Shown: piece after piece, positions 1-6,620 of the stretch
Position numbering within the stretch: the stretch's first letter is position 1
How the letters are laid out: the number at the start of each line of letters is the position of its first letter
Source of the DNA: JACDET01 sp035568375
Lineage (GTDB): Bacteria; Patescibacteriota; Microgenomatia; Levybacterales; UBA12049
NCBI GenBank assembly: GCA_035568375.1
Contig: DATMOG010000095.1
Coordinates: forward strand, 1 to 28,569
Direction: 5' to 3'
DNA length: 28,569 bases
Position numbers and translations under genes: made by a program
Notes under the pieces: generated by a model
Database searches by the model: none
What the model saw: the letters and a program-made list of their open reading frames with translations, nothing else
What the model was told of the DNA's origin: nothing

Positions 1-2
1 AT

Positions 3-80
3 CCGTTAAATAATAATATATCTCAGATAACTGAATCGGCAAATATGCTGGTAGTAGTTGCAAAAAAACCTGCAAAGTAA
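3..80 (+). CDS. C-terminal end of an unidentified protein (cut by window start)
   Basis: Frame 3 is open from the window edge to a TAA at 78-80 and encodes a 25-residue tail that includes SANMLVVVAKKPAK. The hydrophobic LVVVA run followed by lysines looks like the last beta strand of a globular enzyme, but it is too short to assign to a family. Nothing upstream is visible, so the product is unknown. It could also be a chance open stretch. Confidence 0.35.
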   Translation, partial: PLNNNISQITESANMLVVVAKKPAK

Positions 81-138
81 TTTTTGTTTCGGATATGACC
101 ACATTTTTAACGCATCGGAATATTCTATACGCATTAAT

Positions 139-282
139 TTATAATATAGCCTTAAAATTATTATCTTCGTAATATACTTTTAACAAAGGATTCATTTTCT
201 TATAAAGAGCAATAGATTCCTGAAATAAATCATTTTCAAGTCTAGGAAGTTCGACATAGGACTTTTTTGGCCCACACTTAAA
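139..282 (-). pseudogene. Decayed C-terminal fragment, copy A of a duplicated unknown gene
   Basis: The minus strand is open from a stop at 283-285 down to TAA at 139-141, with no start codon that makes sense. It encodes a tail containing KKSYVELPRLENDL and then YKKMNPLLKVYYED. A similar tail (NAYVEFSSFKDNL, then YKQMNPLLQLYPEVI) is encoded on the same strand at 1692-1806. The shared pattern is YVE, N-L, Y, YK-MNPLL-Y. The parent family is not recognised; a sugar-kinase-like C-terminus is a weak guess. It reads as a relic left by duplication and decay rather than a working gene. Confidence 0.5.
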
Positions 283-324
283 TTAAATCTGCGAAAAATT
301 TAATTTTTCTCCCTTTTTCAAAAC

Positions 325-355
325 TAAAATAATTCAACTCTTCCTAGAATTGAAT
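325..355 (-). terminator. Likely terminator of the alpha/beta hydrolase gene
   Basis: On the minus strand ATTCAATTC and GAGTTGAAT (plus positions 355-347 and 340-332) can form a 9-bp stem with one G-U pair around a 6-base loop. It is followed by a T-rich run (TATTTTAGTTTT). It lies about 47 bases past the hydrolase stop codon. The U tract is imperfect and the stem AT-rich, so strength is uncertain. Confidence 0.45.
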
Positions 356-401
356 GTAATTGAGAACTATTCTACGACATATATGGTTAACTCAAAATAT
401 A

Positions 402-1229
402 TCAATTATTTTTAATAAATGCTGCAAGCTTTGGATAAAATTTATTAGGAGCATCGTTCATAACAAAATGTCCGCTATTATCGATCATCAACATTTCGTC
501 TGGATCTAGCCATGACAAGACGCTCATACCTTTATTTCTGTCACCAAAAATAAACAGTTTCCTCGCTTGTAAATTGTGGAATCTTTCAAGTAACTCTCCG
601 CTATCAGACCATGATACCAATGACCTTGCACTTTTATAAAACGCAAGCGGATCTGCCTTTCTACTTTGATTAACCCATTGCAATGCTCCAATACCTATAT
701 CTTGAACCATTTGATGTCTTAATTCTTCAAATTTTTTATCTCGAAAATTCTCAAATGATGAACCTGCTGTTCTTCTACTAAGTAAACCACCGTCATTAGG
801 AATCAAATTCCCATCAATATCCACAAATGATTGTAATTCAGGTAATTGTTCGGCAAGTAAAACTCCAATAGCGCCACCCATGCTATGAGCAACAATATGA
901 AGCTCTTTGTGTGGATAATTGCCGATTAATTGTTTCAAAATCGTTGCATGATCTTCCAACGAATATGAAAAATCGGTATCACGTGAAGAGTCACCAAAAC
1001 CAATTAAATCTGGCACTAAAAGACTCTCTTCTCTTAATTCAGCTCTTCCCCATACATCCGAAAAGGTATCTTTTGTACCACCCAAACCATGAAGAAACAG
1101 GATAAGTGTATCGCTTCCTTTTCTATAATTTACAGCAACTGTTAAAGATTGCCCTTCTATACCTGATTCAAATTTGACAGTTTGGGTTTGATATAACTTT
1201 GATACTACAGCATCTTGTTCTTTAGTCAT
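402..1229 (-). CDS. Alpha/beta-fold hydrolase
   Basis: This 275-residue protein is a single-domain alpha/beta hydrolase. Visible features are the oxyanion-side HGLGG near residues 47-51, the nucleophile elbow HSMGG with Ser116, a likely acid Asp230 in FGDRNKG, and the base His254 in NSGHF. These give a complete Ser-Asp-His triad. There is no signal peptide, so it should act in the cytoplasm, probably as an esterase, lipase-like or C-C hydrolase; the substrate cannot be read from sequence. The start at 1229 is preceded by TGCTTAGAT, a possible extended -10 box 7 bases before the ATG. It lies 21 bases downstream of a small unknown gene on the same strand and may be cotranscribed with it. Confidence 0.85.
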   Translation of the reverse strand: MTKEQDAVVSKLYQTQTVKFESGIEGQSLTVAVNYRKGSDTLILFLHGLGGTKDTFSDVWGRAELREESLLVPDLIGFGDSSRDTDFSYSLEDHATILKQLIGNYPHKELHIVAHSMGGAIGVLLAEQLPELQSFVDIDGNLIPNDGGLLSRRTAGSSFENFRDKKFEELRHQMVQDIGIGALQWVNQSRKADPLAFYKSARSLVSWSDSGELLERFHNLQARKLFIFGDRNKGMSVLSWLDPDEMLMIDNSGHFVMNDAPNKFYPKLAAFIKNN

Positions 1230-1250
1230 TGTGGTTATCTAAGCAAAGTG

Positions 1251-1484
1251 CTAATAATTAATTTGGGAATAAATACTTCTATATTTCCTTCTTGCCTCAA
1301 ATACAATTTCTCCAAAATTACCAAAGATTTTTCCAGTTTTTTCGTGAGGCGAAGTGAATGAATGTGTAGGTTTGTAAGGCTTTAAACCTGAATCAGCTAA
1401 CATATCAAAATTTTCAGCCATCTGTCTTACATATTTTTCATCACCTTCTGGATATTGTTGAATTCCGAATCCATTCATTACCAT
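1251..1484 (-). CDS. Small hypothetical protein (77 residues)
   Basis: No family is recognised. The open frame extends upstream to 1544, where it would add a hydrophobic N-terminus. I prefer the ATG at 1484 because an extended -10 box (TGTTATAAT, 1503-1495) lies 10 bases before it, so the longer hydrophobic piece is probably promoter sequence read as protein. From this start the product is soluble and begins MVMNGFGIQQYPEGDEKYV. It has a run rich in K, T and H in the middle and a basic tail (EARRKYRS). ATG 1478 is an alternative start. Function unknown; it could be specific to this lineage. Confidence 0.5.
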   Translation of the reverse strand: MVMNGFGIQQYPEGDEKYVRQMAENFDMLADSGLKPYKPTHSFTSPHEKTGKIFGNFGEIVFEARRKYRSIYSQINY

Positions 1485-1494
1485 AAGAATAAAA

Positions 1495-1503
1495 ATTATA
1501 ACA
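1495..1503 (-). promoter_or_regulatory. Extended -10 promoter of the 77-residue gene
   Basis: The minus strand reads TGTTATAAT, a full extended -10, ending 10 bases before the ATG at 1484. There is no Shine-Dalgarno sequence between them. No convincing -35 is visible. Confidence 0.5.
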
Positions 1504-1691
1504 AAATTACATAATATAACAAAAAAACAATTGATTATTAACAAGTTTTTGTTAAATTAAATTCGTACTTTGATTTCTTAGAAATACCGAAAAATTTTCT
1601 ACAGTTGTTTGTTTAGATGGAGATTAAAATAGGAAGGTGAATGAAACATCCCCGCAGTTTTGAAACAAAGGAAAATAATATTATCAATAAT

Positions 1692-1806
1692 TTATATAAC
1701 TTCAGGGTATAATTGCAACAAAGGATTCATTTGTTTATAATAAGCTACGTAAGGCTCAATGAGATTGTCTTTGAAACTAGAAAATTCGACATAAGCATTT
1801 TTGAAC
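1692..1806 (-). pseudogene. Decayed C-terminal fragment, copy B of a duplicated unknown gene
   Basis: The minus strand is open from about 1928 to a stop at 1692. Only the last 38 or so residues resemble the fragment at 139-282: the shared features are YVE, N-L, a Tyr-rich stretch and YKQMNPLLQLY. The upstream part of the frame overlaps the start of the plus-strand HD gene and shows no resemblance to copy A. It is therefore treated as a relic tail and not a 78-residue gene. At the DNA level, similarity to copy A is visible over roughly 90 bases. Confidence 0.5.
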
Positions 1807-1820
1807 CCACCGAATAACAT

Positions 1821-1838
1821 ACACAGACACATCTGTGT
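1821..1838. repeat. 7-bp perfect inverted repeat upstream of the HD hydrolase
   Basis: ACACAGA-CACA-TCTGTGT is a perfect 7-bp inverted repeat. It sits 2 bases before a possible -10 box (CATACT, 1841-1846) and 13 bases before the ATG at 1852. It could be a repressor operator; there is no U tract, so it is not a terminator. Confidence 0.4.
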
Positions 1839-1851
1839 CGCATACTTTTTT

Positions 1852-2748
1852 ATGCATTTAGTAGAAAAAAGTCCACTAGAAACCCCGGAAAAAAACGAAC
1901 TATCTGGAATGAATCCTGAATTGTTCAATTATCATTTTGTGTTACTGAAGGAACGCCCAGAAATCTTAGAAAACCGACTATTCGAACGAATAAGAAAACC
2001 GGGCTTGAATATACGGCCAGAACTTATTAATAAGGCCTTATATATTGCAAAAGATGCTCATTACGATCAAATAAGAAAATATACTGGTGATCCATATTAT
2101 ATACATCCAATACGAGTTGCTCTTCTTTCTATTGAACTGGCAGAGGCAATGGGTGAGCCTGTTACCGAAGAACTAATAGTAGGATCACTGCTACATGATA
2201 CTGTTGAAGATAGTCCAATTATTGCTGGTAACCCAAAATATACCAAAGAAACCTTACGAGCAGAATTCGAAGAATTCGGCATGAATATAGCTGAGAGGAT
2301 TGCAGATGATTCAGAGGCAATGAGTCATAATATCTCAATTCCGAGAGCAGGAAAACTTGACTCCCAACAATATAGCAATAAAATAACAAGCAATAATGAA
2401 ATTGATCAAGCAACGATTAAACGGAGAAAAATTATAAAAACCAACGATAGACGAGATAATCTACTCGATCCTCTTACATTGCATCTCCCTGCCAATATAA
2501 CGACTGATTTTACTCGACGAATAGATAAACTGGCAATAGAATTTCGAGGATCAAGAATATCATATATTAAGCGATCTCATGAACCTGATAAGCTTATGCA
2601 TCTACTTCTTGCCGATGAACCATACTTAATGAATGTTCTAGATATATCAGCAGCTATCTCCCATCTCACAATGATACATCCCAATCTAGAAACCGGCACT
2701 TGGCAAGATAAATTACCTGTAACAGTATTCCAAAAACTAGCTAGATAA
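1852..2748 (+). CDS. RelA/SpoT-type HD-domain hydrolase, no synthetase domain
   Basis: The N-terminal half matches the (p)ppGpp hydrolase HD fold of RelA/SpoT and Mesh1. It shows YIHPIRVA, then LLHDTVEDS with the HD pair and the ED pair, and later KTNDRRDNL, which corresponds to the family's K-ADR--NL motif. There is no (p)ppGpp synthetase, TGS or ACT domain. The C-terminal third has no recognised domain. A role in removing alarmones or a related nucleotide in the cytoplasm is likely but inferred. The frame is open from a TTG at 1801; I chose ATG 1852 because CATACT lies 5 bases before it. ATG 1909 is also possible. It is followed 26 bases later by a second, different HD protein. Confidence 0.75.
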   Translation: MHLVEKSPLETPEKNELSGMNPELFNYHFVLLKERPEILENRLFERIRKPGLNIRPELINKALYIAKDAHYDQIRKYTGDPYYIHPIRVALLSIELAEAMGEPVTEELIVGSLLHDTVEDSPIIAGNPKYTKETLRAEFEEFGMNIAERIADDSEAMSHNISIPRAGKLDSQQYSNKITSNNEIDQATIKRRKIIKTNDRRDNLLDPLTLHLPANITTDFTRRIDKLAIEFRGSRISYIKRSHEPDKLMHLLLADEPYLMNVLDISAAISHLTMIHPNLETGTWQDKLPVTVFQKLAR

Positions 2749-2774
2749 TATAAACTATATAGTATAACAAAATC

Positions 2775-3356
2775 ATGAATCGGAACGAAGCATATCAACT
2801 ACTTACCACATATCTTAAAAATAAGAACCTCCTTAAGCATTCTCTTGCAGCTGAGGCGGCCATGAAAGGCATTTACAGACACCTTACACCAAAAGATGAC
2901 CAAAACCACACTGAAGAAGAAAAATGGGGTATTACGGGGCTTCTACACGATATAGACTATGAAGTAGCACAAGATACAAATCAGTTACATAAACACGGAA
3001 TCTTACTTTTCGAAAAACACGAGATAACGCTTCCTGATGACATTACTTTTGCTATCAAATCACACAATTTTCATGATACAAAAATTATGCCACAACATGC
3101 TATGGATTGGGCAATTGTTACCGCAGACAGATTAACGGGTCTTATTGTAGCAGCAGCTCTTGTTACTCCAGAAAAAAAACTTGCATCCCTGACAACGGAA
3201 TCGGTACTTAAACGCTTCAAAGAAAAATCATTTGCAAAAGGAGCAAATCGTGAATCAATTATGCTCTGTGAAAGCAAACTCACTATTCCACTCAAAAACT
3301 TTGTTGAGATAACACTCCATGCCATGCAAGCTATCAGCGCCGAGCTTGGATTATAA
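2775..3356 (+). CDS. HD superfamily hydrolase (HDIG-like)
   Basis: A 193-residue single-domain HD phosphohydrolase. Metal-binding positions expected for the family are visible: His22 (LLKHSLAAEA), His58-Asp59 (LLHDIDYE), a further His in the segment KSHNFHD, and an Asp in DWAIVTADRLTG. Such proteins act on nucleotides or phosphoesters; the substrate here is unknown. It does not resemble the preceding HD gene outside the HD motif, so they are not recent duplicates. Upstream, TATAGT or TATAAC lies 6-11 bases before the ATG, so it may have its own promoter. The stop is 32 bases before the DUF5665 gene. Confidence 0.8.
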   Translation: MNRNEAYQLLTTYLKNKNLLKHSLAAEAAMKGIYRHLTPKDDQNHTEEEKWGITGLLHDIDYEVAQDTNQLHKHGILLFEKHEITLPDDITFAIKSHNFHDTKIMPQHAMDWAIVTADRLTGLIVAAALVTPEKKLASLTTESVLKRFKEKSFAKGANRESIMLCESKLTIPLKNFVEITLHAMQAISAELGL

Positions 3357-3388
3357 ACATTTGCTATACTAATTTCAGAGAATAAATT

Positions 3389-3622
3389 ATGACTGACCCG
3401 CAACCTTACGAAAAAACGAGTATTCTATCAAAAAAAGATATCATTATAAATAATTTTTTTGGTGGCATTGCCTGGGCACTTGGCGCAACAGTGGGGCTCT
3501 CATTTATCTTCACATTATTGGGTATTCTTGCAAAAAATATCAATTTTGTACCCATAGTTGGTTCATTCGTTTCAGAAATAATTAATTTTATCCTTGCCAA
3601 TAATCCAAACCTACATAAATAA
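3389..3622 (+). CDS. DUF5665-family small membrane protein
   Basis: A 77-residue protein with a short charged N-terminus, the segment NNFFGGIAWALGATVGL, and two hydrophobic spans (about residues 27-50 and 53-68). This layout matches the DUF5665 family, small inner-membrane proteins of unknown function that are common in Patescibacteria. TATACT lies at 3365-3370, 18 bases before the ATG. It is the last gene before the thrS promoter. Confidence 0.7.
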   Translation: MTDPQPYEKTSILSKKDIIINNFFGGIAWALGATVGLSFIFTLLGILAKNINFVPIVGSFVSEIINFILANNPNLHK

Positions 3623-3630
3623 ACATAACC

Positions 3631-3659
3631 TTGACAGCTGTTTTGTTAAAGAGTAAGAT
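3631..3659 (+). promoter_or_regulatory. Promoter of the thrS operon (TTGACA-N17-TAAGAT)
   Basis: TTGACA at 3631-3636 and TAAGAT at 3654-3659 are separated by exactly 17 bases, close to the sigma-70 consensus. Transcription is expected to start near 3666, about 3 bases before the leader peptide ATG at 3669. Confidence 0.8.
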
Positions 3660-3668
3660 AACCACAGA

Positions 3669-3710
3669 ATGATTTATTCAGATATCATCACAACTACCAT
3701 TATTCTCTGA
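3669..3710 (+). CDS. thrS leader peptide with Thr-Thr-Thr
   Basis: A 13-codon ORF encodes MIYSDIITTTIIL and ends in TGA. Three consecutive Thr codons (ACA ACT ACC, 3690-3698) are flanked by pairs of Ile codons. It starts almost at the predicted 5' end of the mRNA, so it would be translated without a Shine-Dalgarno sequence. The stop codon is 4 bases before the GGGAGG arm of the attenuator. Stalling at the Thr codons when Thr-tRNA is scarce would leave that arm free; a ribosome at the stop codon would cover it. The composition next to the threonyl-tRNA synthetase gene is what a classical thr-type leader peptide needs. It has not been tested. Confidence 0.8.
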   Translation: MIYSDIITTTIIL

Positions 3711-3714
3711 TGAA

Positions 3715-3761
3715 GGGAGGGTTTTGTGTTGATAATCCACCTCCTAAAGGGAGGTTTTTTT
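3715..3761 (+). terminator. thrS transcription attenuator
   Basis: ACCTCC (3739-3744) and GGAGGT (3750-3755) form a 6-bp terminator stem with loop TAAAG, followed by seven Ts (3755-3761). An upstream copy of the 3' arm, GGGAGG at 3715-3720, can pair with CCTCC at 3740-3744 and so prevent the terminator. The two states depend on whether a ribosome covers 3715-3720, as expected for leader-peptide attenuation. The U tract ends 13 bases before the thrS ATG. Confidence 0.75.
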
Positions 3762-3762
3762 G

Positions 3763-3768
3763 TATAAT
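3763..3768 (+). promoter_or_regulatory. Second -10 box (TATAAT) right before thrS
   Basis: A perfect TATAAT lies 6 bases upstream of the thrS ATG at 3775, directly after the attenuator U tract. If used, it would give a leaderless thrS mRNA that bypasses the attenuator. No good -35 is visible, as that position falls in the terminator stem. Confidence 0.4.
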
Positions 3769-3774
3769 AGTACT

Positions 3775-5529
3775 ATGACTGAACAACACTTACAAAATAT
3801 CAGACATTCAACAGCACATCTTCTGGCAGCAGCAGTGCTGGAACTTTTTCCTGGAACTAAACGAGCAATCGGCCCTGCAATTGAAAATGGGTTTTATTAT
3901 GATTTTGATTTTGAAAATCCGCTTTCTGAAGAGGAATTTTCTAAAATAGAAAAAAAAATGCAAGAAATTCTCAAGACATGGATAGACTTTAAACGGGAAG
4001 AAATACAACTTGAAGAGGCAAATAAACGATTCAAAAATGAGCCATACAAACTTGAATTGGCCAAAGAATTCGCACAAAAAGGACAAAAATTGACTGTATA
4101 TAAATCAGGAGATTACGAAGATCTCTGCGCAGGTGGCCATACAGATGACCCGCAAAAGACAATCGGCGCTTTCAAAATACTGTCTGTTGCCGGTGCCTAC
4201 TGGCGGGGGAGTGAAAAAAATAAAATGTTGACTCGTATTTATGGAACAGCTTTCCCAACTAAAAAAGAACTCGATGAGTACCTCACAATGCTTGAGGAGG
4301 CAAAAAAGCGAGATCATAAAAAATTAGGAAAAGAATTGGATCTGTTTTTCTTTGAAGAAACAGCACCAGGGATGACATATTGGCTTCCAAAAGGATTTAT
4401 TGTGTATAACACCCTCTATAATTTTACTCGCCAAATGTACCAAAAATATGGCTATCAAGAAGTCATGACTCCTCAAATCAGTAAAAAAGAATTATATGAG
4501 ACTTCTGGTCACTGGTTCCATTATCGTGATGATATGTTCATCTCGCCCATGAGTTTTTTGCGTGAAGAATCTAAAAAGCCGCTCGAAGGCACAGAAGTCT
4601 TTGGCATTAAACCGATGAATTGTCCAAACGCCATGACTATTTTTAACCAAAAAACTCGTTCTTATAACGATCTCCCTTTACGTTTGGCAGAAACAAGTAT
4701 GCTGCATCGATTCGAACTCTCAGGAACTTTAAATGGATTATTCCGAACTCGACAATTCAGACAGGATGATGCCCATATATTTATCACTTTGGATCAAATA
4801 AAACCGGAATTTGAACTTTTACTAAAAATGGTTGCTGAAATGTATGCGCCTTTTGATTTAACTTATCGCCTCAGATTTGGAACACGAGGAGAAAAGTTTA
4901 TGGGTGATTCAAAAGATTGGGATATTGCTGAATCTGCATTGAAAGAAGCGCTTGATGAATCAGGAAAAGAATATTTCTCATCAGATGGAGAAGGAGCATT
5001 TTATGGACCAAAAGTAGATATTCTTATGAAAGATTCTCTTGGACGGGAATGGCAAACAGGGACAATTCAACTTGATTTCCAACAACCAAAAAATTTTGGA
5101 TTGAAATACATCGATAATCAAGGCAAAGAAGTGCAACCTGTCACACTCCACAGGGCAATTTATGGTTCATTAGAAAGATTTTTAGGTATTCTTACCGAGC
5201 ACTATGCTGGAGCATTTCCACTGTGGCTTACACCAGTGCAAGTTGTACTGCTTCCTATTGCTGATCGACATGCTGCGTTTGCCCAAAAAGCTGTTCAAAA
5301 GCTGCAAAATGTAGGAATTCGAGCAGAAGCAGACACTCGATCAGAGCGTCTTCAAGCCAAAATCCGCAACGCTACTTTACAAAAAGTACCTTTTATGGGT
5401 ATAATAGGGGACAAAGAAATTGCAGATGATGTAATTTCTGTCCGGAAACGAAATGGAGAAGATCTTGGACAACTCAAGGTAGATTCATTTTTAAAACAAT
5501 TGTTACAAGACATTGATAAAAAAAGCTAA
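3775..5529 (+). CDS. thrS: Threonyl-tRNA synthetase, without TGS domain
   Basis: Charges tRNA-Thr with threonine in the cytoplasm. The protein (584 residues from the ATG at 3775) begins directly with the editing domain (HSTAHLLAAAV, and CAGGHTDDP as the second zinc-type motif), then the class II catalytic core with the Zn ligands Cys in IKPMNCPNAM, His in QDDAHIF and His in TLHRAIYGSLERF. The C-terminal anticodon-binding domain starts near LWLTPVQVVLLP. The usual N-terminal TGS domain (about 60 residues in E. coli) is absent. An upstream TTG at 3760 is in frame but overlaps the attenuator U tract and -10 box, so it is not used as the start. It heads the thrS-infC-rpmI-rplT operon and is preceded by a leader-peptide attenuator. 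Confidence 0.97.
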   Translation: MTEQHLQNIRHSTAHLLAAAVLELFPGTKRAIGPAIENGFYYDFDFENPLSEEEFSKIEKKMQEILKTWIDFKREEIQLEEANKRFKNEPYKLELAKEFAQKGQKLTVYKSGDYEDLCAGGHTDDPQKTIGAFKILSVAGAYWRGSEKNKMLTRIYGTAFPTKKELDEYLTMLEEAKKRDHKKLGKELDLFFFEETAPGMTYWLPKGFIVYNTLYNFTRQMYQKYGYQEVMTPQISKKELYETSGHWFHYRDDMFISPMSFLREESKKPLEGTEVFGIKPMNCPNAMTIFNQKTRSYNDLPLRLAETSMLHRFELSGTLNGLFRTRQFRQDDAHIFITLDQIKPEFELLLKMVAEMYAPFDLTYRLRFGTRGEKFMGDSKDWDIAESALKEALDESGKEYFSSDGEGAFYGPKVDILMKDSLGREWQTGTIQLDFQQPKNFGLKYIDNQGKEVQPVTLHRAIYGSLERFLGILTEHYAGAFPLWLTPVQVVLLPIADRHAAFAQKAVQKLQNVGIRAEADTRSERLQAKIRNATLQKVPFMGIIGDKEIADDVISVRKRNGEDLGQLKVDSFLKQLLQDIDKKS

Positions 5530-6073
5530 CAAACAACAAGAAAAACGGTATAGGATAAACAGCCGAATTTTTGCATCGCCCCTTCGTGTCCTAGACAATG
5601 AAGGCAAACAGATCGGTGTTATAAGCAAAGACGAAGCGTTACGACTTGCCCAAGAACAAGAGTTGGACCTGGTTGAAATAGCACCATTAGCCAAACCTCC
5701 TGTTGCTAAACTTATTGATTTTAATAAGTTCTTATATCAACAGGCAAAGAAAAAACAAGAAGAAAAGAAAAAAGCGAAAGCTTCTGAGACAAAGGAAATT
5801 CGCCTTGGTCCTTTTATGTCTGATAATGACTTACAAGTAATGATCAGACGGGGAAGAGAATTTCTTGAAGACGGAGATAAAATACGATTGGTTGTCCGAT
5901 TTAGAGGAAGACAAATTACTCGATCGGAATTTGGAAAAGGTGTTATTAATAAAGTCGTTGATGCACTCAATGATATTTCAAAAATAGATCGTGAACCACA
6001 TTTCGAAGGAAGACAATTGGTCGCGATGTTATCAGTAGAGAAAGGAAAGAAAAATGCCGAAGAGAAAAGTTAG
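5513..6073 (+). CDS. infC: Translation initiation factor IF-3 with a non-ATG start
   Basis: IF-3 binds the 30S subunit and checks the start codon. The 186-residue product has the N-terminal domain (RYRINSRIFASPLRVL), a lysine-rich linker and the C-terminal domain with KEIRLGPFMSDNDL and VRFRGRQITRSEFG. The conserved N-terminus sits only a few codons after TTG at 5513, and no ATG is available in frame until MSDNDL about 100 codons later. The gene must therefore start at a rare codon, most likely TTG 5513 (ATA 5516 is the other option). Rare infC start codons underlie IF-3 autoregulation in E. coli (AUU). The start overlaps the end of thrS by 17 bases. Confidence 0.95.
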   Translation: MIKKANKQQEKRYRINSRIFASPLRVLDNEGKQIGVISKDEALRLAQEQELDLVEIAPLAKPPVAKLIDFNKFLYQQAKKKQEEKKKAKASETKEIRLGPFMSDNDLQVMIRRGREFLEDGDKIRLVVRFRGRQITRSEFGKGVINKVVDALNDISKIDREPHFEGRQLVAMLSVEKGKKNAEEKS

Positions 6074-6251
6074 AAAATCAGCAGCAAAACGCTTTAAGGT
6101 TACAAAAACCGGAAAAGTGATGTTTGGGCATCAATTTGGTAGTCATTTAAAACTGCACAAATCAAAAAGCAGATTACGACGCCAAAAAGAACCCGGTGTT
6201 TTGAAAGGAGCATTCGCGAAACGAGTCAAACGAATGTTAGGATTAGCTTAA
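6054..6251 (+). CDS. rpmI: Ribosomal protein L35
   Basis: A 65-residue, strongly basic protein of the normal length for bL35, with MPKRKVRKSAAKRF at the start and a KRVKRMLG tail. It is part of the 50S subunit. It overlaps the end of infC by 20 bases and has an AAAGGAAAG Shine-Dalgarno-like run ahead of its ATG. One base separates its stop from rplT, the conserved order infC-rpmI-rplT. Confidence 0.97.
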   Translation: MPKRKVRKSAAKRFKVTKTGKVMFGHQFGSHLKLHKSKSRLRRQKEPGVLKGAFAKRVKRMLGLA

Positions 6252-6252
6252 T

Positions 6253-6603
6253 ATGGCAAGAATCAAACGGGGAACCGTATCACGAAGAAAACATAACAAA
6301 CTTTTGGGAATGACAAAAGGATATCGCGGCACCAAAAGTAAATTAGTTAAAGTTGCAAAAGAAGCAGCACTTCATGCTGGACAATACGCTTATCATGGCC
6401 GCAAACTGAGAAAGCGAGATTTCCGAACTCTTTGGATCACTCGTATTGCGGAAGCGGTTAAGAAGGAAGATCTGTCTTACAGTGTCTTCATTGACAAACT
6501 CCACAAAACAAATATCACATTAGATCGAAAAATATTGAGTAACCTTATTGTTGAAGATCCAAAGACCTTCAAACATATCGTTGACAAAGTAAAAAGTATC
6601 TAA
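6253..6603 (+). CDS. rplT: Ribosomal protein L20
   Basis: A 116-residue bL20, an early 50S assembly protein. Typical features are MARIKRGTVSRRKHNKLL at the N-terminus, GYRGTKSKLVKVAKEA, and YAYHGRKLRKRDFRTLWI in the middle. It is full length. In E. coli L20 represses its own operon; no obvious operator structure is visible in front of rpmI here. The last 20 or so bases of the gene also carry the promoter of the aromatic operon, whose -10 box follows the stop codon immediately. Confidence 0.97.
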   Translation: MARIKRGTVSRRKHNKLLGMTKGYRGTKSKLVKVAKEAALHAGQYAYHGRKLRKRDFRTLWITRIAEAVKKEDLSYSVFIDKLHKTNITLDRKILSNLIVEDPKTFKHIVDKVKSI

Positions 6604-6609
6604 TACACT
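6581..6609 (+). promoter_or_regulatory. Promoter of the aromatic operon, inside the end of rplT
   Basis: TTGACA at 6581-6586 and TACACT at 6604-6609 are exactly 17 bases apart. The -35 lies in rplT codons and the -10 begins on the first base after its stop codon. Transcription should start near 6616, about 5 bases before the leader peptide ATG at 6621. Confidence 0.75.
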
Positions 6610-6620
6610 TAAAAAGATCT

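Larger units (their letters stand above)
81..401. other. Gene-poor stretch before the hydrolase gene
   Basis: Apart from the decayed fragment at 139-282 and the hairpin at 332-355, no coding or RNA gene is visible here. The base composition is very AT-rich, with frequent stops in all frames. Confidence 0.5.
1485..1851. other. Intergenic stretch with relic and inverted repeat
   Basis: This span holds the -10 box for the leftward small gene, the decayed minus-strand fragment at 1692-1806 and the short inverted repeat at 1821-1838. No additional gene is supported. Confidence 0.5.

Noticed and set aside
911..1105. Plus-strand ORF inside the hydrolase gene
   Set aside because: It lies opposite a well-supported hydrolase frame and shows no family features; it is a shadow frame.
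1485..1544. Hydrophobic N-terminal extension of the small minus-strand gene as a membrane anchor
   Set aside because: It contains a TGTTATAAT promoter box close to a downstream ATG, so the stretch is more likely untranslated.
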